A stretch of DNA of 18,069 bases, taken from NCBI GenBank assembly GCA_029287875.1, contig JARFQH010000092.1, forward strand, positions 1-18,069, written 5' to 3'. Shown here piece by piece: positions 11,471-18,069 of this stretch (the first letter of the stretch is position 1; every line of letters begins with the position of its first letter). Under the pieces are notes generated by a model. It was not told the origin of the DNA, did not search any database, and was given only the letters and a program-made list of their open reading frames with translations. A program made the position numbers and the translations under genes. The DNA is from Desulfobacteraceae bacterium (lineage in GTDB: Bacteria > Desulfobacterota > Desulfobacteria > Desulfobacterales > SG8-13).

Positions 11471-12367
11471 TCAACCTATCCGACCCAGAAGGTCGGCAAT
11501 ACGGTTGCCGGCTTTCATTTCATTCAGCCACTCGGCGGGAATGGCGTCACGTCCCAGATGCGCGCCCAGGATCATCCCGACCGCCATCCCCCGGGCGGCA
11601 GAGTCTCCGCCGGCCATCACGTTTTCAACCAGGGCTGTTTTCAAGTCGGTTTCATAAGTGGCCACCAGGTGTATGACGCCGGGCAGGGAGGCGTCCGTTT
11701 CACACATCTGACCGAACTTTTTGATGGTGTCCCGTGTCGGCCGCCCCACGCTCTGGAGACCGTCTGCGACCATTTTTCTCAAAGCCGTCCTGTCGGCCGA
11801 TGCCGTTTGGAGCGCCGCTGTCGGTGACTCGCCCTTCAGGACATGCCAGAGTACATCGGCCATAAGATCGGCGCTTTCGACCACAACGGGATCGTTGTGT
11901 GTCATGGCGGTCTGGGCTTTGGCGGCCGAGCGCAGGTCATTCCGTTTCTCACGGTAAACGAAAGCCAGCGGTGCGATTCGTACCGCCCCTCCCAGATCCG
12001 TCGAAGATGAACCGGCTGCGGTCGGGTCTTTGTTTTCGGCAAAATTTTTCAAGGTTTCCCTTGTTGCGTGATCGCGGTAACCGGTGTAATCCTGAAACAG
12101 GTTTTGCCAGCTACGGGCAAAGTGGCCGAGATCGAAACCCCCGCAGTCTGCGATCGAGGACAACAGCACCAACGTCTGATCGCCGTAGTGAGTAAACTCA
12201 CCGGCTTCCTTGGTATCATGAAAGGAGTCCGGGGCCGGTTTACGCAAACGATCCACGCGTCCGAATTCATTGTCGATCACCGCGGTGTCATATATCCAGT
12301 GGGCCCCCAGCGCCAGCGAATCAGCCGCAAAGGATGCCAGTACCATGGCTTCGGCCTTTTTCTTCAT
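11471..12367 (-). CDS. ADP-ribosylglycohydrolase / crystallin J1 family protein
   Basis: 298 residues, all-helical family of DraG/ARH-type enzymes that remove ADP-ribose from proteins or related substrates using Mg ions. Visible signatures are ASFAADSLALGAHWIYD (11-27), HYGDQTLVLLSS (60-71), and the C-terminal metal loop GGDSAARGMAVGMILGA (253-269). The N-terminal metal motif is YGDQ, not the classical D-D-T-Q/M, so metal coordination and substrate could differ; this form occurs in the crystallin J1-like branch. Strong GGAGGAAATC before the ATG. Whether it is active on protein ADP-ribosylation, on small ADP-ribosides, or not at all cannot be told. No ADP-ribosyltransferase gene is adjacent. 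Confidence 0.88.
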   Translation of the reverse strand: MKKKAEAMVLASFAADSLALGAHWIYDTAVIDNEFGRVDRLRKPAPDSFHDTKEAGEFTHYGDQTLVLLSSIADCGGFDLGHFARSWQNLFQDYTGYRDHATRETLKNFAENKDPTAAGSSSTDLGGAVRIAPLAFVYREKRNDLRSAAKAQTAMTHNDPVVVESADLMADVLWHVLKGESPTAALQTASADRTALRKMVADGLQSVGRPTRDTIKKFGQMCETDASLPGVIHLVATYETDLKTALVENVMAGGDSAARGMAVGMILGAHLGRDAIPAEWLNEMKAGNRIADLLGRIG

Positions 12368-12535
12368 GATTTCCTCCTCCTCGGCTGAATTTGAACCGGT
12401 CTTATTTGAGAGGTTTTTATCCCGGCTGAGCGTTTTAAATTCTTAGAGAGGTGGTAGCGTTTCTATACTTAAAGAATTCTATGTTTTGATTGATAAAATT
12501 CGAATTCCCCTGGGGATAACCGATCATCCCGCGGC

Positions 12536-12874
12536 TCACAAAAGCGGTGCCAGTTGGGCTTTGTCTTTGAAATCGCCGGCATCGGTACCGAAGAAGTCGA
12601 CCGTCACCACGCTCTCGCAGAGTTTTTTAATCTTTTCCAACACTTTTAGGTGTTCGGGATGCTTACCGTAGCGCTCCAGCGCTTCCTTATTGGCAAACAA
12701 CGCGACAAGGGCAAAATCATAAGATCGCTCCGTGTGCAGGACGTCCCGGCCAAGTTCGTACATCTGGATTTCGGCGATTGAGTTGGGCAATTCATCAAGG
12801 CTTTTTTCAAGGTCGTCGATGTCAGCTTCGGTTACGCCTGACTTGAACTTCATCGAAACCACATGATTCAGCAT
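12536..12874 (-). CDS. Dabb (stress-responsive alpha/beta barrel) family protein
   Basis: 112 residues matching the Dabb fold, a dimeric ferredoxin-like barrel. Typical N-terminus MLNHVVSMKFKSGVTEADID, the central ELGRDVLHTERSYDFALVALF and the HPEHLKVLEKIKKLCES helix. Dabb proteins range from enzymes and polyketide cyclases to proteins of unknown role, so no reaction is assigned. AAAGGAG lies 8 bases before the ATG. It is 13 bases downstream of the exported His-rich protein gene and surely co-transcribed with it. Confidence 0.9.
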   Translation of the reverse strand: MLNHVVSMKFKSGVTEADIDDLEKSLDELPNSIAEIQMYELGRDVLHTERSYDFALVALFANKEALERYGKHPEHLKVLEKIKKLCESVVTVDFFGTDAGDFKDKAQLAPLL

Positions 12875-12887
12875 CGCAGCGCTCCTT

Positions 12888-13253
12888 TCAGTGCGGTAGA
12901 TCTACGGGGAATTCTTGACCGCCGTACCCGTGTACCGAACAATGGGCCCTGAGGTTGACACCACCAACGGCGGCGGGAATCTTCACTGCCGAAAGGCTCC
13001 GGGTGAACGGCTGTTCGTCCACATGCGGGTGATACAGGGTTCTGGTTGCCAGGACATTTTGGTCTAAATCGAGGACTTCCCATTTGTCGGCATAGTGTTC
13101 CCAGCCCGTGTCATCATGACGGACAGTGACAGAAAATCCGTAAATATCCACGGCGGTTTTGACGACCGTGACGTTGATTACATCCGCTTCTCCCGCCACG
13201 AGGGGGCCGGCGATCAACATCATCGCGACTGTCAGCAGTGGGGTAAGTCTCAC
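12888..13253 (-). CDS. Exported His-rich protein of unknown function
   Basis: The GTG at 13253 (codon 25 of a longer frame reaching 13325) is preferred because it yields a clean signal peptide, MRLTPLLTVAMMLIAGPLVA, followed by mature GEADVINV; the ribosome site is weak for either start. The mature ~100 residues are beta-rich with VTVRHDDTGWEHYADKWEVL, then LYHPHVDEQPFTRSLSAV, then LRAHCSVHGYGGQEFPVDLP. The His, Asp and Cys in HPHVDEQPF and AHCSVHGYGG could bind metal, which is inference. Similar short exported proteins occur in marine and rhizobial bacteria as conserved hypotheticals. It heads an operon with the Dabb gene. Confidence 0.72.
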   Translation of the reverse strand: MRLTPLLTVAMMLIAGPLVAGEADVINVTVVKTAVDIYGFSVTVRHDDTGWEHYADKWEVLDLDQNVLATRTLYHPHVDEQPFTRSLSAVKIPAAVGGVNLRAHCSVHGYGGQEFPVDLPH

Positions 13254-13878
13254 GCGGTTGGCACTTTCTTTTAATGGCTTGGTCGAAAAGAAACCGATTA
13301 TTTCGGTTTCAGGTTCAGGGTTCAAGGTTCAAAGGCTATAAAAGTCTTATTTCCTACACTTTATTCTCAATTGTTTGGATTGGCCGCGTCTACCCGAGAG
13401 TGAAAAATGGAATTCGACCCAAATGATGCGTAATAAGGTTGTTGGAGACCAGCTATGGCGCATTAACTGGGAGCCGTTAATCCCGCTTGGGCGGGAAACC
13501 CCTCGACCCAGGTAGAAGAATCGTGCAGCCGTCTCTGCAGCCGATTTGAAGTTTGGCATTCCTGCTTGTAATTTGTCAAACCATAAGAATTTCTCTACGA
13601 ATAGCAAGAGCCGTAGTCTCGAACCGAGGCGCGACCCGCAGGCGGTTTTTCGCAGAAAGGCCCACGACCGGTATCGGGCCGCACGAGATCCCGTAAAATC
13701 GGTTGATTTTTGAAGCTCTCTATACTATCAAGTCCCTCGAACCCGGCGATCGGAGAGCACCGCCCCGCTTGTTTTTCCGCCGCCAGGATTCCTTTTTCTA
13801 AATCGAGCGTTTCAAACATTAAAAATAAGGGTAATTCTATCAATTAAGGTTTTTGAAAAAGCGCTGCGTCAAGAAAGC
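13254..13878. other. Gene-poor spacer with a GC hairpin and weak ORFs
   Basis: About 625 bases. It contains simple GGTTCAGGGTTCAAGGTTCA repeats (13303-13330), a TCCCGC-TTGG-GCGGGA hairpin (13481-13496) related to the one at 4515-4542, and a minus-strand frame of about 74 codons from an ATG at 13819 to 13595 (MFETLDLEKGILAAEKQAGR...) without a ribosome site. The frame has reasonable protein-like composition but no known family. No gene is called. Confidence 0.45.
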
Positions 13879-14027
13879 GCTCACAAAAAAACGTCACGTT
13901 TTGGACGCGAATGCGTCCTGTCCGGCTGCGATGCGAAAACTCGGAATATCAAGATATTCCTGCCTTTCCTCGTTTTTCCGACCGGGTGCATTAATGCCCA
14001 AAATTGTTCGTTTATTTTTTTGTGAGC
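13879..14027. mobile_element. MITE-like element packed with hairpins
   Basis: Terminal inverted repeats GCTCACAAAAAAA (13879-13891) and TTTTTTTGTGAGC (14015-14027) are perfect. The 149-bp unit contains GGACGC-GAAT-GCGTCC (13903-13918), GGAATATC-AA-GATATTCC (13943-13960) and the palindrome GCATTAATGC near 13987-13997. It has no coding capacity. Its right end is 4 bases before the ribosome site of the HNH gene, so it forms that gene's leader and may carry or disrupt its promoter. Confidence 0.65.
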
Positions 14028-14043
14028 CCTAAGGGAGCCAGCC

Positions 14044-14583
14044 ATGACCCAGTGTGTTGTACTCAATGCGGACTACTCTTTTTTGAATGTAGTGGATTGG
14101 AAGCGGGCCCTGTGCTTGCTGGTGAAGGAAAAGGTAAAGGTGCTGCGGTATTCGGAAAGGACGGTCAAGACCGGTGAGGGCATGACCATCAGGATTCCGC
14201 TGGTGATCAAGCTCATTAAATTTATTCGGACGGTTTACCGGGCGCGGGTGCCGTTCAGCAAGAAAAATGTTTTGATTAGAGACGGTTTCAAATGTGCTTA
14301 TTGTCGAACCCATTGCGGGCGGCTGACCGTCGATCACATCGTACCAAAATCACGGGGCGGTCGAACGGAGTTCGAAAACTGCGTGGCCGCCTGCAAGGCC
14401 TGCAATCACAAGAAAGGCAACCAGACCCCGAGCGAGGTAAAAATGTATCCGCAGGTCAAGGCCTATCAGCCGACCATATCCGAGTTCCTGCGGCGCAGAG
14501 TTCAATTGCTGGGGATTGATGAGTTGATAAAAGATATGGTAGAATGGTCTATGGTGCCGGATAACCTTCCGGAACGCCTTTAA
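14044..14583 (+). CDS. HNH endonuclease
   Basis: 179 residues. The HNH/zinc module spans about 78-125: paired CxxC at Cys84/Cys87 (GFKCAYC) and Cys117/Cys120 (ACKACNHKKGN), with the catalytic Asp97-His98 (LTVDHIVPKSRGG) and Asn112/Asn121. This is the common chromosomal HNH family typified by short proteins beginning VLNADYSFLNVVDW; roles range from DNA repair-associated nicking to unknown, and no restriction or phage gene is adjacent. AGGGAG lies 6 bases before the ATG. The leader is a MITE-like element. The dehydrogenase gene follows on the same strand. Confidence 0.92.
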   Translation: MTQCVVLNADYSFLNVVDWKRALCLLVKEKVKVLRYSERTVKTGEGMTIRIPLVIKLIKFIRTVYRARVPFSKKNVLIRDGFKCAYCRTHCGRLTVDHIVPKSRGGRTEFENCVAACKACNHKKGNQTPSEVKMYPQVKAYQPTISEFLRRRVQLLGIDELIKDMVEWSMVPDNLPERL

Positions 14584-14657
14584 CTTTAAATTTTGCCCAC
14601 CCATTTTGGGATCAAATCTGACGTGCAGCACAATATTAAACATCATCAGGGCACGCC

Positions 14658-16079
14658 AAGAAAATTATCGTTTTAGGCACCGGATACGTCGGTCTCTTGC
14701 ATGCCGCCGTTTGCTCCGAGTACGGCCATGAAGTGTATGCATACGACAACAATCAGGAAAAATTGGAGGCCTTTTCTTCCGGTCAGCCCCAGGCAATCGA
14801 ACGCTATGTCAATGAACCCGGTCTGGTCAACATCATCCGCGAAACCCTGGGCCGATACCTGTATTTTTCGTCCGATTTGGACGCGATTATCGAGGGGACG
14901 GATGCCGTGTTCATGTGCTTGCCGACGCCGCCCAACTTGGACGGCTCCACCAATTTGACGTTTTACGATGCCGCGGCCGAACATCTGGCCGAGCTTCTCG
15001 CCAGGCGCAAGGATAAACGTCGCGTGGTCATCGTCAACAAGAGCACGGTGCCGATTGGAACGGCGCGTCATCTCGAGCGCATCATGTCCTCACACAAGGT
15101 CAAAAATTTCGGCGTCTCCTCCAACCCGGAGTTTCTGGCAGAAGGCACCGCCGTGATGCAGGCGCGCCGGCCGGACCGGGTCGTGGTCGGCTGTGATGAT
15201 CAGCAGGATTTCACCATCTTGCGCCGGGTGTATTCCCAATTCGTCAATCACGTCCGCATCAAATACATTGAAACATCGCCCGAAACCGCGGAGGCCATCA
15301 AATATGTGGCCAACACGATGCTGTTGACCTACATTTCTTTTTGGAACGGCGTCGGGGCGAAGATCGGCGAAAAATTTCCCAATGTCGTCATCGACGACCT
15401 GCGCCTGGGGGTGACCTCCGATGAACGCATCAGCACCTGGGGGTCTTTTGTCAGCAACGGAGCCGGCGGCAGCTGTTTCGGGAAAGACATTGCTTCACTG
15501 ATCAACCAGCTGCGCAAGGTGAACGTCAGCACCAAGATGTTGGAAGCTTCATACGAAGTGAACGAATATCAGAAAGTCTATCTGGTCGACCGGGCCATCA
15601 CCGAAGCCGGTTTCAAGTTCAACAAAAAGACCATCACGGTTCTCGGCCTTGCTTTCAAAAAGCACACCAACGACATGCGTGATGCCTCTTCGATCAAGGT
15701 GATCGAGTCTCTGCTGGGCAAGGGCGCCGCAAAAATCAAGGCCTACGACCCCTTGGCCAACGAGTCCGCCCGGGCTGTTTTCGATCCGGCCAAAAACATC
15801 CTCTTCGACAAGATTGACTACTACGAGAGTGCCAAAGAGGCTATCGAAGGGTCGCACGCTCTGTTCATTTCATCAGACTGCGAGGAGTTCCGCGGGCTGT
15901 CCCGGACCATCGAGCAGCTTGTCCAACCGCCCTACCTGGTCATGGACGGCCGGCGGATGATCCCGGATTTTAGTGATTTAATCAGTAGGAATTACACTTA
16001 CCTGGCAGTCGGTGCGATGGCGATGGGACCCACGCCGTGTGACGCCGAGGTGCTGATACCGCTGAGACAATCCGCCTGA
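14658..16079 (+). CDS. UDP-glucose/GDP-mannose dehydrogenase family protein, start codon unclear
   Basis: Oxidises a nucleotide-diphospho-sugar alcohol to the uronic acid with two NAD+, feeding cell-surface polysaccharide synthesis. Visible: Rossmann GTGYVG, STVPIGTA, SNPEFLAEGTA, the Lys/Asn helix EAIKYVANTML, the catalytic Cys in GAGGSCFGKD, and GLAFKKHTNDMRDASS. The family N-terminus KKIIVLGTGYVGLLHA begins at 14658, but no ATG, GTG or TTG precedes it in frame before a stop at 14637. The first in-frame TTG (14697) would delete the NAD-binding Gly-rich loop. In another frame a GTG at 14623 leads into ...GTPRK and would join perfectly if the A-run 14661-14664 had one more A. A missing A (error or mutation) or a rare ATT start are the options. 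Confidence 0.85.
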   Translation, partial: KKIIVLGTGYVGLLHAAVCSEYGHEVYAYDNNQEKLEAFSSGQPQAIERYVNEPGLVNIIRETLGRYLYFSSDLDAIIEGTDAVFMCLPTPPNLDGSTNLTFYDAAAEHLAELLARRKDKRRVVIVNKSTVPIGTARHLERIMSSHKVKNFGVSSNPEFLAEGTAVMQARRPDRVVVGCDDQQDFTILRRVYSQFVNHVRIKYIETSPETAEAIKYVANTMLLTYISFWNGVGAKIGEKFPNVVIDDLRLGVTSDERISTWGSFVSNGAGGSCFGKDIASLINQLRKVNVSTKMLEASYEVNEYQKVYLVDRAITEAGFKFNKKTITVLGLAFKKHTNDMRDASSIKVIESLLGKGAAKIKAYDPLANESARAVFDPAKNILFDKIDYYESAKEAIEGSHALFISSDCEEFRGLSRTIEQLVQPPYLVMDGRRMIPDFSDLISRNYTYLAVGAMAMGPTPCDAEVLIPLRQSA

Positions 16080-16252
16080 TTACCCTTCCGAACCGACTGC
16101 TTTTACGAGTCGCATCGGCTTGTGCAGCCGTGATCCCCAGCGTGCCCCATTGTTCCCTCCTGCCGGTTGCGGAATCATGACCCGCACCGGTGTGCGGCAC
16201 TTCTGCGTGCGGCGCTTTTCGATGCGAGGCCAGGCCGAAAGGTTGTATTCCC

Positions 16253-16281
16253 TTGACATACCGGTGTTTGTCGATTAAAAA
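16253..16281 (+). promoter_or_regulatory. Candidate ileS promoter
   Basis: TTGACA (16253-16258) is a consensus -35 box; a weak -10 (TAAAAA, 16276-16281, 17-base spacer) follows. It lies about 40 bases before the ileS ATG. The remaining intergenic stretch from 16080 shows no T-box or other riboswitch that I can recognise. Confidence 0.45.
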
Positions 16282-16318
16282 TTCCAAGTTTATATCATCA
16301 CCAATTTTCGGAGGCCAA

Positions 16319-18069
16319 ATGGACTACAAAAAGACGCTCAATCTGCCGATCACGAAATTTCCCATGAAGGCGAACCTGGCCGACCGTGAACCGGCGCAAC
16401 TGAAAGCCTGGGAAGACGTGCAGCTGCACGATAAAATCAGAACGGCTGGCGCCGGGCGGGAGCGTTTCATTCTGCACGACGGCCCGCCATATGCCAACGG
16501 TCACATCCACATCGGCACGGCGCTCAACAAAATTCTCAAAGACATCATCGTCCGGTCACGGCAGATGAGCGGATACGACGCGGTATACGTACCCGGCTGG
16601 GACTGTCATGGTCTACCGATCGAACACAATGTCGACAAGGAGCTCGGTCAGAAAAAAATGGACATGACCCTGGCCGACGTTCGCCGGCTGTGTCGTGCAT
16701 ATGCCGACCGGTTCATTGATATTCAGCGCAACGAATTCAAGCGACTGGGCGTCATGGGTGAATGGGACAATCCCTATCTGACGATGAACTATGCTTACGA
16801 GGCCACCATTGCCCGCGAGTGCTGGAAATTTGCCCGGAACAAAAGCCTCTTCAGGAGTAAGAAGCCGATTTACTGGTGCAACGACTGCCGCACCGCCCTG
16901 GCCGAGGCCGAAATCGAATACGCCGACGAGTCCTCGCCCTCCATTTACGTCAAGTTTCGCTTGAAAGACGACCTGAGTGCCGATTTCCCGAGCTTCGCCG
17001 GTAAAACCGTTTTTGTCGTCATCTGGACTACCACCCCCTGGACCATACCGGCCAACCTGGCCGTGGCCCTGCACCCGGATTTCATATACGCGGCGGTGGA
17101 TGTGGGCAGCGACGAGGTCCTGATCCTCGCCAGGGACCTGGTGTCTGACTGCATGCACACTTTCGGAATCAGCGACTACCGGATCCTGGCCGAGATCGAC
17201 GCCAAGCGTCTGGAACGAAAGCGCAGCACCCACCCGCTCTACGACCGCGATGCCCTGATTATCCTGGGCAGCCACGTTACACTCGATGCCGGCACCGGCT
17301 GCGTGCACACCGCTCCCGGACACGGCCGCGAGGACTACGAGGTCGGTCTGCAATACGGACTGGACGCCTACTCACCGGTTGACGACAACGGTCGCTTCTC
17401 CAATGAGGTGGGATTTTTCGAAGGGCAGTTCGTGTTCGACGCCAACCGCGACATCACGGCCAAGTTAAAGGAGGTCGGGGCCTTGATCGCCTCCGAGACG
17501 ATCGCGCATTCCTACCCCCACTGCTGGCGCTGCAAACAGCCGGTCATTTTTCGGGCCACGCCCCAGTGGTTTATCTCCATGGACAAGACCGGCTTGCGCC
17601 GGAAGGCCTTGGAAGCCATCGACCGGGTGAAGTGGATTCCCGGCTGGGGCCGTGAGCGCATCTACGGCATGATCGAAAACCGGCCCGACTGGTGCGTTTC
17701 CCGCCAGAGGGCCTGGGGGGTGCCCATTGCAGTTTTCTACTGTGACGATTGCGGCGCGCTGCTGATGGACGAGGAAATCATGCAGCGGGTTCACGAGCTT
17801 TTTGCCACCCATGGGGCCGACATATGGTTCGAAAAGCCGGATGCCTTCTTTCTGCCGGCCGATGCCGAGACCCCCGCGGGCTGCCCCAAGACCCTGATCA
17901 AACAATCCGTCATCCTGGTCGTGAGGTTCGTTTCCGGCGTCATCCAGGCGGCCGGTGTGGAGCAGGGTGAGGATCGGTCGGGGCCGGCGGGGGTGGATGT
18001 GGAGGGCGGCGACCGGCGCGGGGGCTGGTTTCGCAGCTCCGTGCTGTCCGCCGGGGGGGCGCGCGGCGG
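16319..18069 (+). CDS. ileS: Isoleucyl-tRNA synthetase, 3' end beyond window
   Basis: First 583 codons of a class I aminoacyl-tRNA synthetase (full enzymes are about 930 residues) that charges tRNA-Ile. Present: the HIGH-type motif in PPYANGHIHIG (56-66), GWDCHGLPIE (93-102), the CP1 editing domain with WTTTPWTIPAN (236-246) and GTGCVHTAPGHGREDY (325-340), and HCWRCKQPVIFRATPQWF (401-418). KMSKS lies beyond the window. GGAGG precedes the ATG by 4 bases. From about residue 525 (base 17891) the frame remains open but invariant positions are altered: the family DVWFDSG reads VRFVSG and EGSDQHRGWF reads EGGDRRGGWF, with rising G content. This resembles poor base quality at a contig end. Confidence 0.95.
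   Translation, partial: MDYKKTLNLPITKFPMKANLADREPAQLKAWEDVQLHDKIRTAGAGRERFILHDGPPYANGHIHIGTALNKILKDIIVRSRQMSGYDAVYVPGWDCHGLPIEHNVDKELGQKKMDMTLADVRRLCRAYADRFIDIQRNEFKRLGVMGEWDNPYLTMNYAYEATIARECWKFARNKSLFRSKKPIYWCNDCRTALAEAEIEYADESSPSIYVKFRLKDDLSADFPSFAGKTVFVVIWTTTPWTIPANLAVALHPDFIYAAVDVGSDEVLILARDLVSDCMHTFGISDYRILAEIDAKRLERKRSTHPLYDRDALIILGSHVTLDAGTGCVHTAPGHGREDYEVGLQYGLDAYSPVDDNGRFSNEVGFFEGQFVFDANRDITAKLKEVGALIASETIAHSYPHCWRCKQPVIFRATPQWFISMDKTGLRRKALEAIDRVKWIPGWGRERIYGMIENRPDWCVSRQRAWGVPIAVFYCDDCGALLMDEEIMQRVHELFATHGADIWFEKPDAFFLPADAETPAGCPKTLIKQSVILVVRFVSGVIQAAGVEQGEDRSGPAGVDVEGGDRRGGWFRSSVLSAGGARG

Noticed and set aside
16613..17353. 246-codon minus-strand frame opposite ileS
   Set aside because: Antisense shadow of a clearly coding synthetase region in GC-rich DNA.
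1..18069. CRISPR array, restriction-modification or retron-type defence system
   Set aside because: No regularly spaced identical repeats, cas, methyltransferase or reverse transcriptase gene is visible; the HNH gene stands alone.

Overview
The window looks like chromosomal DNA of a mesophilic, Gram-negative Desulfobacterota-type bacterium (former Deltaproteobacteria, Desulfobacterales-like). This is inferred from the gene set (FxsA, DUF1499 lipoprotein, M29 aminopeptidase, short Geobacter/Desulfobacterales-style cytoplasmic proteins, class I ileS), a GEMM-I riboswitch, moderate GC genes separated by AT-rich spacers, and several hairpin-rich, MITE-like intergenic repeats. No 16S or other phylogenetic marker is complete, so the taxon is not proven.

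Layout. (a) 1-1883: the distal end of an integrated element. It holds a truncated small ORF and a TPR-containing protein on the minus strand. It ends at a precise 3' half of a tRNA-Phe(GAA) gene (anticodon loop to CCA) flanked by integrase-arm-like inverted repeats, i.e. an attR. The tRNA's own terminator follows at once and marks the return to host DNA. (b) 1942-2531: an autoregulated RelB/DinJ-YafQ toxin-antitoxin operon with a palindromic operator on its -10 box. (c) 2532-4240: a gene-poor, repeat-rich 1.7 kb stretch with a zinc-ribbon gene interrupted by an in-frame TAA, three related hairpin repeats, a low-complexity purine tract and a dispersed 52-bp repeat. (d) 4243-6061: a sigma70-type promoter, a cyclic-di-GMP-I (GEMM-I) riboswitch with an intrinsic terminator and a visible antiterminator, and a signal-peptide-bearing Deg/HtrA protease whose C-terminal half resembles plant Deg2/Deg9/Deg10. 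The architecture predicts that c-di-GMP switches the protease off.

(e) 6120-13253: mostly minus-strand housekeeping and accessory genes: M29 aminopeptidase, a short conserved cytoplasmic protein, two tail-to-tail alpha/beta hydrolases, a fxsA-DUF1499-hydrolase operon, a small protein, an ADP-ribosylglycohydrolase, a Dabb protein and a His-rich exported protein. MITE-like elements sit at 7403-7687 and 10993-11130. (f) 13254-14043: a gene-poor spacer ending in a third MITE-like element just upstream of an HNH endonuclease gene. (g) 14044-18069: HNH endonuclease, UDP-glucose/GDP-mannose-type dehydrogenase with a damaged or unorthodox start, and the 5' 583 codons of ileS. The last ~180 bases of ileS keep the frame but lose invariant residues, which looks like sequence error at a contig end rather than biology.

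No complete new multi-gene defence or biosynthetic system was recognised. The strongest leads are the c-di-GMP OFF-switch on an exported Deg protease, the tRNA-Phe attR with its arm sites, and the families of structured repeats.
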